Shown here: positions 28,574 to 38,166 of the stretch, in pieces
Numbering within the stretch: the stretch's first letter is position 1
Layout of the letters: every line of letters begins with the position of its first letter
Assembly (NCBI RefSeq): GCF_039621855.1
Contig: NZ_CP155071.1
Span: 4,464,001 to 4,528,000 of the forward strand
Length of the DNA stretch: 64,000 bases
DNA from: Erwinia sp. HDF1-3R
GTDB taxonomy: Bacteria; Pseudomonadota; Gammaproteobacteria; Enterobacterales; Enterobacteriaceae
Reading direction: 5' to 3'
Made by a program: the position numbers and the translations under genes
The notes under the pieces: model-generated
Databases searched by the model: none
The model's input: the letters and a program-made list of their open reading frames with translations, nothing else
What the model was told of the DNA's origin: nothing

Positions 28574-30322
28574 TTAATACCCGGCCGTCAGGTCATCAAT
28601 CGCGCGCGGATCGGATGCGCCATAGAGCATACCGTCCGGGCCGATCATAATGCTCTGGGTGCTGCCCATGGTTGGCATGACTTTCACATGCTGTCCTCTG
28701 GCTTCCAGCAGCTTCAACGTATCAGGGCTAAATCCTTTCTCCACGCGCAGCTGATCGGGCAACCACTGATGGTGGAATCGGGGTGCATTGGTCGCTTCGG
28801 CGACGTTCATGCCGAAATCAATACTGTTCACGACCATTTGCAGCACGGTGGTAATGATGCGGCTGCCGCCAGGGCTGCCCGTTACCAGCCAGGTTTTCCC
28901 TCCCTTCGCGATGATGGTCGGTGACATAGATGATAGTGGTCGTTTGTAAGGCTGCACGGCGTTGGCTTCACCGCCGACCAGGCCATAAACGTTCGGTGTC
29001 CCCGGTTTAGCGGAGAAGTCATCCATCTCATTATTCATCAGGATGCCACTGTTGCCCGCGACGATCCCGCTGCCAAAATAGGTATTCAGGGTGTAGGTGA
29101 CCGCCACCGCATTCCCCTGCTTGTCCACGACGGAGAAGTGAGTGGTTTGGTTGCTCTCGTAGGGGGCCAGCTTGCCCGGCTTTATTTCCGCGGAAGGCCG
29201 TGCCGTATTTACGTCAATTTTCTGCGCCAGCGATTTAGCATATGCTTTGCTGGTCAGCGCCTGCCACGGCACCTTAACGAAGTCGGGATCGCCAAGATAT
29301 TCAGAGCGATCGGCGTAGGCATATTTTTCCGCTTCGGCCATCACCTGCATGGCATCTGCGCTTCCGAAGCCCATTTTCGCCAAATCGAAGTTTTCGAGAA
29401 TGTTCAGGATCTGCACGATATGGATCCCGCCAGAGGACGGCGGCGGCATGGAATAGACTTCATATCCACGGTAGGTGCCGCTGATGGGCTTGCGTTCAAT
29501 GGCCCGGTAGTTCGCCAGGTCCGCCTTGCCAATCAGGCCACCGTGGGCCGCCATTTCACTGGCGATCTGGTCGGCTATTTCACCTTTATAAAAGGCTTCA
29601 GGTCCCTGCCTCGCAATCAGCGTCAGGCTGTGCGCCAAATTTCGCTGTACCAGCGTTTCGCCACGCTTCCAGGGCGTTCCATCCGGGCGGTAAAAGATTG
29701 CCTTACTGTTGGGATGATTTATCAACACCTCTTTGCCATAGACGTTAAGATCGTCTGCCAGCGCTTGGTCAACCACAATCCCTTTACGGGCTAACGCAAT
29801 GGCCGGTGCGATCAGGCGGCTGAGCGGCAGCGTACCGTACTCTTTATTCGCCAGCGCCAGGCCTGCAACCGTACCGGGAACGCCGGAGGCCAGGGGCGAA
29901 GTCAGCGATTTTTTACTGTCGGCATTACCCTGAGCATCAAGGAACATATCGCGGCTGGCATGGGTCGGTGCCATTTCGCGGAAATCGATGGCCGTGGTGT
30001 GCCCGGAGGCGGTGCGCAGCAGCATGAATCCCCCACCACCAAGATTTCCAGCCTGAGGGTGGGTCACCGCCAGCGCATAGCCTACGGCAACGGCGGCATC
30101 AACGGCGTTACCGCCCTGTTTTAGAATGTCCACGCCAACCTGGGTCGCCAGGGCGTCAACCGACGATACCATCCCGTGCTGTTCCTTAACCGGGTGGAAC
30201 GTATCCGCTTCCACGCCATAAGAAACGGGCGCTGTCGCAGGAGCGGCCGTTGCGCCCTGTAAAAATAACACACTCACTATCAGCGATCCTGCAAACCGCC
30301 CCATCATGCCCTGTCTGCTCAT
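28574..30322 (-). CDS. ggt: gamma-glutamyltranspeptidase Ggt
   Basis: Periplasmic Ntn hydrolase of 582 residues (E. coli 580) that breaks the gamma-glutamyl bond of glutathione. A signal peptide ends near residue 27 (LFLQGATAAPA). The proenzyme cleaves itself before Thr393 in ESNQTTHFSVVD, giving large and small subunits; PLSSMSPTII and GSPGGSRII in the small subunit form the active-site pocket. AAGGGG precedes the ATG. It is transcribed alone and divergent from yhhA. Confidence 0.96.
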   Translation of the reverse strand: MSRQGMMGRFAGSLIVSVLFLQGATAAPATAPVSYGVEADTFHPVKEQHGMVSSVDALATQVGVDILKQGGNAVDAAVAVGYALAVTHPQAGNLGGGGFMLLRTASGHTTAIDFREMAPTHASRDMFLDAQGNADSKKSLTSPLASGVPGTVAGLALANKEYGTLPLSRLIAPAIALARKGIVVDQALADDLNVYGKEVLINHPNSKAIFYRPDGTPWKRGETLVQRNLAHSLTLIARQGPEAFYKGEIADQIASEMAAHGGLIGKADLANYRAIERKPISGTYRGYEVYSMPPPSSGGIHIVQILNILENFDLAKMGFGSADAMQVMAEAEKYAYADRSEYLGDPDFVKVPWQALTSKAYAKSLAQKIDVNTARPSAEIKPGKLAPYESNQTTHFSVVDKQGNAVAVTYTLNTYFGSGIVAGNSGILMNNEMDDFSAKPGTPNVYGLVGGEANAVQPYKRPLSSMSPTIIAKGGKTWLVTGSPGGSRIITTVLQMVVNSIDFGMNVAEATNAPRFHHQWLPDQLRVEKGFSPDTLKLLEARGQHVKVMPTMGSTQSIMIGPDGMLYGASDPRAIDDLTAGY

Positions 30323-30477
30323 TTATACCCCTTAACATTATTATTTACGTTTATTTACCCAGGCTAAGTGTGCACGAAATAACAGAAAAGGCGAAGTCTC
30401 GTCTAAATCAGTCAACTCCTGGAGTGACGCAGGTATGTCTGGGATATAATTAGGTATCGAAACAAGGAGGGCGTTTT

Positions 30478-30771
30478 ATGAAATGGCTAATCATTTTTGC
30501 CGCACTGGCACCGCTAAGCGGCATGGCAAACATGCTAAACAACACCAACGATCCAAATCAGCCGGGGTATAACCCGAGCACGCAGCGCGTTCAGTCACAG
30601 ATGCAGACGCAGCAGGCTCAGCAACAGCTCAAGCTGCAGGCCGATCAGCAGCGCCAGAGCCAGGATCTACAGCGTAAAGTTCAGGAGCAGCGTAACAGCG
30701 CTTCGCAGCGTATTTTAAAATCGCAGCCGGGAAGCAATACTCAACCTCCGGTGCAGCAGAACAGCAACTAA
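30478..30771 (+). CDS. yhhA: DUF2756 protein YhhA, Gln-rich periplasmic
   Basis: Small secreted protein of 97 residues, shorter than E. coli YhhA (146). A short signal peptide (residues 1-17, ending GMA) is followed by a glutamine-rich coiled-coil-like stretch (residues 40-80) with many QQ pairs. GGAGG lies seven bases before the ATG. Its place beside ggt, divergent, is the E. coli arrangement. Function is unknown in all species. Confidence 0.85.
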   Translation: MKWLIIFAALAPLSGMANMLNNTNDPNQPGYNPSTQRVQSQMQTQQAQQQLKLQADQQRQSQDLQRKVQEQRNSASQRILKSQPGSNTQPPVQQNSN

Positions 30772-30778
30772 TATTGAT

Positions 30779-30818
30779 GGAGTATCTGCCGGGAATATAT
30801 TTTTTGTGCAGATACTCC
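30779..30818 (+). terminator. hairpin downstream of yhhA
   Basis: GGAGTATCTGC (30779-30789) pairs perfectly with GCAGATACTCC (30808-30818), 11 bp with an 18-base loop, starting eight bases after the yhhA stop and followed by TGTTATTTT. Confidence 0.7.
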
Positions 30819-30936
30819 TGTTATTTTCGCCGACAACGGTGAAAAAACTTTCATTTCTTCCGTCAGGCCGATGTGACGCATTTACGTTATCCGGCAGCGC
30901 TCCGACTCATCAGATAAACATAACTAATAAGGCCGA

Positions 30937-31182
30937 TCAATGTTGAATTTTAGCCAGTTCGTCTTCTGAAAGTCCGGTCATTTTCATCACGGTATTGCGA
31001 TCTATTCCATTCTGCAGCATGGCCATTGCGATTTTCAGCGTAGCTTTACGCTCGCCTTCAAAACGCCCTTCTTCTCTCCCAAGCTGGAGACCTTGTTCCA
31101 GACCCTGTTCCAGTCCTTGTTCCAGACCCTTTTGCAGGCCCGTTTTAATGCCTTTTTTTTCAAGCTGTTGTGCAATGGTCAT
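30937..31182 (-). CDS. candidate intragenic antitoxin RpnS, in frame inside the Rpn gene
   Basis: The last 81 codons of the rpn gene begin with an ATG (31182-31180) preceded by GGAG at 31194-31191, eight bases away, a better ribosome site than that of the full-length gene. Published work on E. coli Rpn proteins shows that the carboxy domain (RpnS) is translated separately and blocks the toxic full-length nuclease, and that its dimer helix has four-residue repeats whose number varies between strains. The same layout is seen here: MTIAQQLEKKGIK, then three GLEQ units. Separate translation here is inference. An A8 run (31153-31160 on the plus strand as T8) sits ahead of the repeats. Confidence 0.65.
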   Translation of the reverse strand: MTIAQQLEKKGIKTGLQKGLEQGLEQGLEQGLQLGREEGRFEGERKATLKIAMAMLQNGIDRNTVMKMTGLSEDELAKIQH

Positions 31183-31917
31183 CAGTACTTCTCCGTGTTG
31201 CGGCACCCGCTGTGCCAGTCCACATATAAAGGCTTCTGCATCTGACGATTCGCCTGCCTGTACGATATAGTGTATCAGCGATACTACCTGCGTTGAAGAA
31301 AGATATCCGGCCAGCAGAATTGCAGCCAGTCTGTCAGTCAGCTCCGCCATATCACGTTGATGAATGTGCTTTTGCAGCAGGGTCAGGGCGGCCATACTGC
31401 GGTGACCGGCTATTTCCTCGTCCGGAATAACCGTGACGTCAACCAGCGGAAAATCACTGCTATAGAGTTTACCTGCCCGTTGCGGATCCGCAAATTCCTG
31501 CAGCCAGTTGGTGGAATAGGGATAGGGACTGCGTTTACCCGCATAGAACAATATCGGTATCACCAGCGGCAGTTTGGGGTTGCCGGCTTCAAGATGGCGC
31601 TGCATTGCTGCCACCGCGTAGCGTAGTAGCCTGAATGCCATATGTTTATCCGGCGTGGACTGATGCTCAATCAGGACATGGATATACCCGTCACCCGCCA
31701 CCGTTTTCAGGCTGTAGAGCACATCGCTGAAATACTGGCGAAGATCATCCTCAACAAATGAGCCCGACTCCAGCTTCAGCGTGTTGAGATCGCAAAGTTC
31801 GCGCAGCGCTACCGGAAGGTGGGTTTCAATAAAATCACGGGCAATTTCCGGCTGCGCCAAAAACTGGCGGAATATGGCATCGTGGGGCATGGGAGTGCTT
31901 GTTTTCTTTTTCACGGA
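30937..31917 (-). CDS. Rpn family recombination-promoting nuclease (putative transposase), full-length RpnL
   Basis: Protein of 326 residues of the Rpn/YhgA-like PD-(D/E)XK family, once called transposase_31; Rpn proteins are DNases, and some protect against phage. The nuclease core is in the amino half: DDLRQYFSDVLYSLKT (acidic residue) and HVLIEHQSTPDKHMAFRLLRYAVAAM (E-x-Q motif). A helix of GLEQ tetrapeptide repeats (GLQKGLEQGLEQGLEQGLQ) and a small carboxy domain ending GLSEDELAKIQH follow. The GTG at 31917 gives VKKKTSTPMPHD, parallel to E. coli RpnA MSKKQSSTPHD; an upstream start at 31956 is open. It separates yhhA from ugpQ, which are neighbours in E. coli, so it looks like an insertion. 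Confidence 0.88.
   Translation of the reverse strand, partial: SVKKKTSTPMPHDAIFRQFLAQPEIARDFIETHLPVALRELCDLNTLKLESGSFVEDDLRQYFSDVLYSLKTVAGDGYIHVLIEHQSTPDKHMAFRLLRYAVAAMQRHLEAGNPKLPLVIPILFYAGKRSPYPYSTNWLQEFADPQRAGKLYSSDFPLVDVTVIPDEEIAGHRSMAALTLLQKHIHQRDMAELTDRLAAILLAGYLSSTQVVSLIHYIVQAGESSDAEAFICGLAQRVPQHGEVLMTIAQQLEKKGIKTGLQKGLEQGLEQGLEQGLQLGREEGRFEGERKATLKIAMAMLQNGIDRNTVMKMTGLSEDELAKIQH
31092..31139 (-). repeat. 12 bp tandem repeat encoding GLEQ units in rpn
   Basis: About four imperfect 12-base units (plus strand CTTGTTCCAGAC, CCTGTTCCAGTC, CTTGTTCCAGAC, then a degenerate one). Unit length is a multiple of three, so gain or loss changes helix length without shifting frame. Confidence 0.85.
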
Positions 31918-32075
31918 CGGGTCGCCTCTGGCTATGAATAACCACAATATTATCACCCACCCTTTGTGAAAAATATTAACCGGAAACTATTAGTTAATAT
32001 CAGGAAACGAAAGTTATACCAATATTCACCTCAAGGGAAAGAGAAAGAAAAAAGTGTTAAATTTAAGGTAAAAAA

Positions 32076-32131
32076 GTTGATTGTTGATTGTTGATTGTTG
32101 AAAGTTAAAAGTTAAAAGTTAAAAGTTGAAA
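32076..32131. repeat. heptanucleotide tandem repeat, eight units
   Basis: Eight exact-length 7-base units: GTTGATT three times, GTTGAAA, GTTAAAA three times, GTTGAAA. It lies 159-214 bases upstream of the rpn start codon. Blocks of identical variant units indicate slippage or unit-by-unit expansion. Confidence 0.93.
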
Positions 32132-32288
32132 GGATATTTATCTTTCATTGCCGTGAATATGCTCTGGATATTTAATATTATACAATCCCCCATGCCCTCC
32201 ATTCATGACCGCGAAAATAATGAAGTCTTCACGCCGAACGTAATAAATACGGTCTGTAGAGAAAGCGTAGCCACAACCGATCATCGAC

Positions 32289-32315
32289 GGGTCTGCCGTC
32301 CGCCCTGGCAGACCC
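32289..32315. terminator. hairpin downstream of ugpQ
   Basis: GGGTCTGCC pairs with GGCAGACCC (9 bp, nine-base loop) 14 bases beyond the ugpQ stop. No T tract follows on the minus strand; the terminator role is inferred from position at the operon end. Confidence 0.55.
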
Positions 32316-32329
32316 CTGTAATAAAAGGG

Positions 32330-33073
32330 TCAGCTAAAATCAGGTCCCAGCAGATCGATACGATCGGTACAAATCGCATCTACCCCCCACTTCAGCAGCG
32401 TTCTCGCCCGTTCTGGGCTATTCACCGTATACACCAGCACGCGCAGCCCCGCCGCTTTCAAAACCGCGACCCGCGCTTCATCCAGAATTTTGTGATTAAG
32501 ATGAATGGAGATGCAGTCAAGCTCCTGTATCAGTGAGAGCCAGTCCTCGCGCCACTCATGCAGCAGCAAGCCCCGCGGAAGCTCGGGTGCGGCCTGCTTT
32601 GCCGCTTCCAGCGCCTGAGTGGAAAATGAGGAGAGCAGCGGTGGGATCTGCGTATGCCAGAAGTCACGCGCCGCCACCGCCACCGCATGACCGGTTTCAG
32701 CGTCAAAGCCGGTCGTCGGTTTGATCTCGATATTCGCCATCATCTGATATTTCGCGCAGCGCTCAGCAACATCCGCCATAAGCGGCAGCCGTTCATGAGC
32801 AAAAGCCTTGCTAAACCAGCTGCCGGCATCCAGCTGCAAAAGTTTTTCCCACGGAAGCTGCCCCGCGAGGCCCCAGCCATTACTGGTGCGGTCCAGCGTG
32901 TCATCGTGCAGCAGAAATATTTCGCCATCGAGCGAAAGCTTTGCATCAAACTCAATCATTTTGTGCCCCAGCCTGGCCGCCGTATCAATACCGGCTAAGG
33001 TATTTTCCGGGGCCAGCTTACCGCCCCCGCGGTGGGCGACAATGTGAGGATAGGGCCAGATGTCATACGTCAT
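32330..33073 (-). CDS. ugpQ: glycerophosphodiester phosphodiesterase UgpQ
   Basis: Cytoplasmic enzyme of 247 residues (E. coli 247) that hydrolyses glycerophosphodiesters to glycerol-3-phosphate and an alcohol during or after Ugp uptake. The GDPD signature is visible: [16 protein letters not shown] with the catalytic His and Glu, [26 protein letters not shown] with metal ligands and the second His. It ends the ugpBAECQ operon and overlaps ugpC by four bases (ATGA). Confidence 0.96.
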   Translation of the reverse strand: MTYDIWPYPHIVAHRGGGKLAPENTLAGIDTAARLGHKMIEFDAKLSLDGEIFLLHDDTLDRTSNGWGLAGQLPWEKLLQLDAGSWFSKAFAHERLPLMADVAERCAKYQMMANIEIKPTTGFDAETGHAVAVAARDFWHTQIPPLLSSFSTQALEAAKQAAPELPRGLLLHEWREDWLSLIQELDCISIHLNHKILDEARVAVLKAAGLRVLVYTVNSPERARTLLKWGVDAICTDRIDLLGPDFS

Positions 33074-34143
33074 TCGAGTCGTTGTCCGTTACTGGTATCA
33101 AAGAAATGAAGCGCGTCAGGCGGCAGATGAAGCCAGAGCGTGCTGCCCGGCACAGGCCGCTGATCATGCGGCAGACGTGCTATCACACGACTACCCGCCC
33201 ATCGACCATGGGCAAGATTATCTGCCCCCAGCATCTCCAGCGACTCCACCACCATCGGCAGGCCACCTGCCGATGCCGTAGAGAGCTTAATATGCTCCGG
33301 GCGGATACCCAGCGTCAATGCACGCCCTGCCCAGCCACTTTTCTGTTCCACCAGCGGAAGGGAAAAATCACCCGACATCACCAGCTGCGTCCCTGACGCA
33401 TTGATCACCCCCTCCAGCAGGTTCATCGCTGGCGCGCCGATAAAACTGGCGACAAAGCGCGTTGCCGGGCGCTCGTAGATCTCTACCGGCGTACCCAGTT
33501 GCTCCAGCACACCACTGTTCATTACCATCACCCGCTGCGCCAGCGTCATGGCTTCGACCTGATCGTGCGTAACATACAGGCTGGTCGTGTTCAGACGCCG
33601 ATGAAGCAGCTGTAGCTCCAGCCGCATCTGCACGCGTAGACGGGCATCCAGGTTGGATAAAGGCTCATCGAAGAGAAACACGGCAGGCTCGCGGACGATG
33701 GCCCGTCCCATCGCCACCCGCTGACGCTGTCCGCCGGAAAGCTCCCGTGGACGGCGGTCCAACAGCGCCTCAAGCTCCAGGCTGCGCGCCGTGTCGAGTA
33801 CGCGCTGGCGTATATGCGTTTTGCCCATGCCGCGAATTTTCAGGCTGTAGGCCATATTCTCCCCGACGCTCATATGCGGATAAAGCGCATAGTTTTGAAA
33901 CACCATCGCAATACCCCGATCTTTCGGCTCCCGATCGGTAACGCGCTGGCCATCGATATAAATATCGCCGCTGGTGACCCGCTCCAGTCCGGCCACCATG
34001 CGCAGCAGGGTCGATTTACCGCAGCCGGAAGGCCCCACCATCACCATAAACTCGCCGTCATGTATGGTCACGTTAAGCGGCTGAATAATCTGATTTTTAC
34101 CATCATAGGACTTGGTTACAGCCTGAATACTGACTTCTGCCAT
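33070..34143 (-). CDS. ugpC: sn-glycerol-3-phosphate ABC transporter ATPase UgpC
   Basis: MalK-type ABC ATPase of 357 residues (E. coli 356). Walker [10 protein letters not shown] starts near residue 37, the signature [14 protein letters not shown] and Walker [14 protein letters not shown] follow, and a carboxy-terminal TOBE-like regulatory domain is present. It powers the UgpA/UgpE channel. It lies three bases after ugpE and overlaps ugpQ by four. Confidence 0.96.
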   Translation of the reverse strand: MAEVSIQAVTKSYDGKNQIIQPLNVTIHDGEFMVMVGPSGCGKSTLLRMVAGLERVTSGDIYIDGQRVTDREPKDRGIAMVFQNYALYPHMSVGENMAYSLKIRGMGKTHIRQRVLDTARSLELEALLDRRPRELSGGQRQRVAMGRAIVREPAVFLFDEPLSNLDARLRVQMRLELQLLHRRLNTTSLYVTHDQVEAMTLAQRVMVMNSGVLEQLGTPVEIYERPATRFVASFIGAPAMNLLEGVINASGTQLVMSGDFSLPLVEQKSGWAGRALTLGIRPEHIKLSTASAGGLPMVVESLEMLGADNLAHGRWAGSRVIARLPHDQRPVPGSTLWLHLPPDALHFFDTSNGQRLE

Positions 34144-34146
34144 CGT

Positions 34147-34992
34147 TTATTTCTCTCTCTCAACCAGCCCGCGCACAAAGGCGCGTTGCATCAGTAAAAC
34201 CACAGCGATGGGCGGTAACATGGTCAGCAGCATCGCTGCCATCACCAGGTTCCAATGCGTCGCGCCATCCCCGCTGCCAATCATGCTGCGAATACCCGCC
34301 ACGGCCGTACCCAGATGGGTATCGTTGACGATCAGTAGGGGCCACATATATTGGTTCCAGCCGTAGATAAAGGTCATGACGAACAGCGCCGCCAGGTTGG
34401 TTTTCGACAGCGGCAGCACGATGTCACGGAAAAAGCGCATCGGACTGGCGCCGTCAATGCGTGCTGCTTCAACCAGCTCATCGGGGAGCGTCATAAAGAA
34501 CTGACGAAACAGGAAGGTGGCGGTGGCCGACGCCATCAGCGGCAGCGTCAGCCCCTGGTAGCTGTCAAGCATATCCAGCCGGGCGATCACCTCCACCGTC
34601 GGAAATATGCGCACCTCAACGGGCAGCATCAGCGTGATAAAGATCATCCAGAAAAACAGACCGCGCAGCGGGAAGCGAAACCACACCAGTGCGAAGGCTG
34701 AAAGCATTGAAACCGTGATTTTTCCGGCAGTAATGCTTAGCGCCATGATGGCGCTGTTCATCAGCATGACGCCAAAGGGCGCGCTGTTCTGCGCCACGCC
34801 GTTATGCCAGATATCGACAATGTTGTCCCAGAGGTGCTGCCCGGGGATCAGGGTCATCGGCACCTGAAAGACTTCACTGTTGTTAAGCGTGGCGGCAACA
34901 AAGGCCACATAGAGCGGGAACAGCACCGTCAGTACACCAACTACCAGCATAATATGGCTAAAAATCGTCAGCCCGCGTCGATTCTCAATCAT
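34147..34992 (-). CDS. ugpE: sn-glycerol-3-phosphate ABC transporter permease UgpE
   Basis: Inner-membrane permease of 281 residues with six predicted helices, MalG family. The coupling motif [29 protein letters not shown], which docks on UgpC, is intact. It overlaps ugpA by four bases, consistent with translational coupling, and pairs with UgpA to form the channel. Confidence 0.96.
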   Translation of the reverse strand: MIENRRGLTIFSHIMLVVGVLTVLFPLYVAFVAATLNNSEVFQVPMTLIPGQHLWDNIVDIWHNGVAQNSAPFGVMLMNSAIMALSITAGKITVSMLSAFALVWFRFPLRGLFFWMIFITLMLPVEVRIFPTVEVIARLDMLDSYQGLTLPLMASATATFLFRQFFMTLPDELVEAARIDGASPMRFFRDIVLPLSKTNLAALFVMTFIYGWNQYMWPLLIVNDTHLGTAVAGIRSMIGSGDGATHWNLVMAAMLLTMLPPIAVVLLMQRAFVRGLVEREK

Positions 34993-35876
34993 TGATAGCG
35001 CACCTTTTTCTCCACGTAGCGAAACTGAATCACCGTCAAAATAATCACCAGTACCATCAGCACCACCGACTGCGCGGAGGAGGAAGAGAGGTCGAGACCG
35101 GCAAATCCTTCACGATAGATTTTATAAATCAGGGTGGTGGTGGACTGAACCGGCCCGCCTCCCGTTGCAGCGTCAATCACCGGGAAGGTATCGAAGAAGG
35201 CATAGACAAGGTTCACCACCATCAGGAAAAAGCCGACGGGTGTAATCAGCGGCAGGGAGAGCTGAAAAAAACGCCGCACCGGCCCCGCACCATCAATGGC
35301 AGCCGCTTCGTTCAGCGACTGGGGAATTGACTGTAGCGCGGCAAAGAAAAACAGAAAGTTGTAGCTCATCTGCTGCCAGACGGAGGCCAGCACCACCAGA
35401 AACATCGCCTGCCCGCTATTTTGCGCGTGGTTCCAGCTGTAGCCGAATTGACCCAGTAGCCACGTCACCAGACCCTGGCCAGGGCTGAATAAAAACATCC
35501 ACAGAACCGCCGCGATGGCCGGGGCCACCGCATAAGGCAGCAGAAAGAGCGTCTGCCAGACACGCTTCATACACAGAACATGGTTCACCAGCGCGGCGAA
35601 GAACAGCGATACCGTCAGACCGATAGCCGTCACCAGGCCGCTAAAAATTAGCGTGGTCGAGAATGATGCGAGGTAGCTGTCGTCACCGATCAGACGGCGA
35701 AAGTTTTCCAGACCGACGAAGGAGCTGGTAATACCGAAAGGATCGACATTCTGTACCGAATACCACAGCGCTTCACCCGCAGGCCAGAGGAAGAAGACTA
35801 TCGTTATCAACAGCTGCGGCAGCACCAGTAAATAAGGCAGCCAGCAGGAACGGAACACGGGGCGAGAAGAAGACAT
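34989..35876 (-). CDS. ugpA: sn-glycerol-3-phosphate ABC transporter permease UgpA
   Basis: Inner-membrane permease of 295 residues (E. coli 295), MalF-like, with six predicted helices and the EAA motif [29 protein letters not shown]. It follows ugpB by 56 bases, a gap that includes no obvious terminator, and overlaps ugpE. Confidence 0.96.
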   Translation of the reverse strand: MSSSRPVFRSCWLPYLLVLPQLLITIVFFLWPAGEALWYSVQNVDPFGITSSFVGLENFRRLIGDDSYLASFSTTLIFSGLVTAIGLTVSLFFAALVNHVLCMKRVWQTLFLLPYAVAPAIAAVLWMFLFSPGQGLVTWLLGQFGYSWNHAQNSGQAMFLVVLASVWQQMSYNFLFFFAALQSIPQSLNEAAAIDGAGPVRRFFQLSLPLITPVGFFLMVVNLVYAFFDTFPVIDAATGGGPVQSTTTLIYKIYREGFAGLDLSSSSAQSVVLMVLVIILTVIQFRYVEKKVRYQ

Positions 35877-35932
35877 AGCGTTACTCTGAGAAAGGGCGCT
35901 TAATGCCCGCGCATGGGCGCGGGCGGAGGCGG

Positions 35933-37255
35933 CTACTGCCTGGCCGTCTGTTCAAAACGACGCAGCTGCTGGTTACCGCGTAGTACCGCGTTATCCAGTG
36001 CGGCCTGCGGCGTTTTCTGACCCGTCCAGACCCCTTCCAGCTCCTCATCAATCAGAGTGCGGATTTGCGGCATGTTGCCCAGACGCATTCCCCGGGTAAA
36101 CGGCAGCGGCGGTTTGTTGAGCATCTGGCGGGTAGCGGTTTCGGTGCCGGGATTTTTGTCATAGAAACCCTGCTGACGGGTCAGCTCCCATGCCGCCGTG
36201 GTAATCGGCAGGTAGCCGGTTTTCTGGTGCCATTCCGCAGCAATTTCCGGCTGGGCCAGGAACTGCATAAATTCAGCAACCCCTTTATACGTTTCAGCAT
36301 CCTTGCCCTTCATGACCCACAGGCTGGCACCGCCGATCATGGCGTTCTGCGGGGCATTGGGAACGGAGGCATCGTAAGGCATCATGCCTGTGCCATAGTT
36401 AAAGCGGGCATAATGGCGGATATCAGCCAGCGAGCCGGACGAGGCGGTCGTGATGCCGCAGTCGCCGTTATAGAATTTAGCCGTGGACTCATCTTTGCGG
36501 CCAAAGTAGCTGAACTCGCCCTTTTTGTTCATCTCTTCCAGCATGGCGATGTGCTGCACCTGAGCCGGTTGATTAAACACCAGCGCTGCATCGGTGCCGT
36601 CAAAGCCGTTATTTTTAGTCGCCACCGGCAGGCCGTGCCAGGCGCTGTAGTTTTCAATCTGAATCCATCCCTGCCAGCCGCTGGCGTAGCCGCAGGTCAT
36701 TCCCGCTTTACGCAGCGCGGCGGCATCCTGCTGTAACTCCTGCCAGGTTGCTGGCGGCTTGTCCGGGTTAAGGCCGGCCTTTTTGAACGCATCTTTATTG
36801 TAATAGAGCACCGGCGTGGAGCTGTTGAACGGTTGTGATATCAGATGGCCGGTTTTGGCGTCGCTGTAGTATGCGGCGATCGTGGGCACAAACTGTTTCT
36901 CATCAAGGGGGATCCCGGCGTTTTTGAAAACGTCATAGACTGGCACAATCGCTTTTGATGCCATCATCGTTGCCGTACCCACTTCGTAGACCTGCAGGAT
37001 CGCCGGCGCCTTGCCCGAGCGCACGGCAGCAATACCCGCCGCCAGGCTCTGTTCATAGTTGCCTTTCCAGGTCGGGACAATTTTATATTCCGGGTGCGAT
37101 TCGTTAAAACGCTGAGCCAGTGAATCGACCTCTACGCCCAGATCGCCCTGCATCGAATGCCAGAAAGGGATCTCGGTTACGGCTAACGCCTGTCCGCTGA
37201 GGGTCAGCCCCATCAGCATGCTGAGTGCAGTATGACGAAATGATCGTGATGACAT
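35933..37255 (-). CDS. ugpB: sn-glycerol-3-phosphate-binding periplasmic protein UgpB
   Basis: Periplasmic solute-binding protein of 440 residues (E. coli 438) for glycerol-3-phosphate and glycerophosphodiesters. The signal peptide ends near residue 25 (TLSGQALA), followed by [15 protein letters not shown]. The ATG at 37255 has AGGA seven bases upstream; the GTG 11 codons before is less likely. It is first in ugpBAECQ, with two Pho boxes and a CRP-like site upstream, matching the known dual control of the E. coli operon by phosphate and carbon starvation. Confidence 0.96.
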   Translation of the reverse strand: MSSRSFRHTALSMLMGLTLSGQALAVTEIPFWHSMQGDLGVEVDSLAQRFNESHPEYKIVPTWKGNYEQSLAAGIAAVRSGKAPAILQVYEVGTATMMASKAIVPVYDVFKNAGIPLDEKQFVPTIAAYYSDAKTGHLISQPFNSSTPVLYYNKDAFKKAGLNPDKPPATWQELQQDAAALRKAGMTCGYASGWQGWIQIENYSAWHGLPVATKNNGFDGTDAALVFNQPAQVQHIAMLEEMNKKGEFSYFGRKDESTAKFYNGDCGITTASSGSLADIRHYARFNYGTGMMPYDASVPNAPQNAMIGGASLWVMKGKDAETYKGVAEFMQFLAQPEIAAEWHQKTGYLPITTAAWELTRQQGFYDKNPGTETATRQMLNKPPLPFTRGMRLGNMPQIRTLIDEELEGVWTGQKTPQAALDNAVLRGNQQLRRFEQTARQ

Positions 37256-37332
37256 AGTGGTTTCCTGTTCCCGGGGTAAGGTGCGCAATAGCGCGCACTA
37301 AAGGTATCCGGCAGGTAACATGACATGGAAAA

Positions 37333-37372
37333 ATGACAGAAAAATAACGGGATGATGACGATGAGGTGACAG
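37333..37372 (-). promoter_or_regulatory. tandem Pho boxes upstream of ugpB
   Basis: On the minus strand four PhoB half-sites recur every 11 bases: CTGTCAC, TCGTCAT, CCGTTAT, CTGTCAT (consensus CTGTCAT), each separated by four bases. Two are near-perfect and two weaker, giving two adjacent 18-base Pho boxes 78 bases upstream of the ugpB start. Confidence 0.85.
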
Positions 37373-37389
37373 CAGGGTGACGCACTGAC

Positions 37390-37407
37390 GCGTGATGCAG
37401 ATCACGC
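37390..37407. promoter_or_regulatory. CRP site upstream of ugpB
   Basis: GCGTGA-TGCAGA-TCACGC is a symmetric match to TGTGA-N6-TCACA (eight of ten core bases). E. coli ugp has a CRP-dependent promoter in addition to the PhoB one. Confidence 0.72.
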
Positions 37408-37413
37408 TGCGGT

Positions 37414-37438
37414 AAAAAGGCCAGCCTGCTGGCTGGCC
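37414..37438 (-). terminator. terminator of the liv operon
   Basis: GGCCAGCC and GGCTGGCC pair perfectly (8 bp, loop AGCA) and are followed on the minus strand by TTTTT, 16 bases past the livF stop. It isolates liv from ugpB. Confidence 0.88.
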
Positions 37439-37454
37439 CTGGGGGACGGGCTAA

Positions 37455-38156
37455 TCAGCCGCCGAGGTAGGCGCTTCTGACCGCCTCGTTAGCCAGCAGG
37501 GCGTCGCCGCTGTCCTCCAGCACCACGCGACCGTTCTCCAGCACATAGCCGCGATCGGCCAGCTTTAGCGCCTGATTGGCGTTTTGCTCAACGAGGAAAA
37601 TCGTCATGCCCTCCTGCCGCAGCTGTTCGATGGTGTCGAAGATCTGCTGGATAATAATGGGCGCAAGGCCAAGGGAAGGCTCGTCCAGCAGCAGCAGACG
37701 CGGCTGGCTCATCAGCGCCCGGCCAATCGCCAGCATCTGCTGCTCGCCGCCGGACATGGTCCCCGCACGCTGCGTCCGGCGCTCATACAACCGCGGGAAG
37801 AGCGCATAGACGCGCGCGATCAGGGTCTGATACTGCTGGCGAGCGGCAAAAAAACCGCCCATTGCCAGATTTTCCTCCACCGTCATGCGGGCAAATACGC
37901 GCCTTCCTTCCGGAACAATGGCAATCGCCTCGCGCATAATGCGCGCGGTCTGCCAGCCGGTTATGACCTTATCATCAAAAATGATGTTACCTTCGGTGGC
38001 GCGCGGCTCGCCGCACAGCGTGCCCAACAGCGTAGTTTTACCTGCCCCATTGGCGCCGATGAGCGTAACGATCTCGCCCTGGTTAATATGCAGGCTAACG
38101 TCGTGCAGCGCCTGGATTTTACCGTAGTGGGCACTGATATTTTGCAGAGATAGCAT
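37455..38156 (-). CDS. livF: branched-chain amino acid ABC transporter ATPase LivF
   Basis: ABC ATPase of about 233 residues with Walker A IGANGAGKTT, signature MSGGEQQMLAIGRAL and Walker B RLLLLDEPSLGLAP; the carboxy end NEAVRSAYLGG is that of E. coli LivF. The ATG at 38156 has AAGGTG six bases upstream; a GTG three codons earlier is the alternative. With LivG it drives the LivHM channel. It is last in livKHMGF. Confidence 0.95.
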   Translation of the reverse strand: MLSLQNISAHYGKIQALHDVSLHINQGEIVTLIGANGAGKTTLLGTLCGEPRATEGNIIFDDKVITGWQTARIMREAIAIVPEGRRVFARMTVEENLAMGGFFAARQQYQTLIARVYALFPRLYERRTQRAGTMSGGEQQMLAIGRALMSQPRLLLLDEPSLGLAPIIIQQIFDTIEQLRQEGMTIFLVEQNANQALKLADRGYVLENGRVVLEDSGDALLANEAVRSAYLGG

Positions 38157-38166
38157 TGGATTCACC

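Larger units (their letters stand above)
31918..32329. other. intergenic region upstream of rpn
   Basis: This 412-base AT-rich spacer contains the presumed rpn promoter, a heptanucleotide tandem repeat at 32076-32131 and the hairpin after ugpQ. No gene is supported. Confidence 0.6.

Noticed and set aside
30937..31917. True transposon carrying a transposase
   Set aside because: The Rpn protein is annotated in older databases as a transposase, but no terminal inverted repeats or target duplication flank it, and the family is now known as nucleases.
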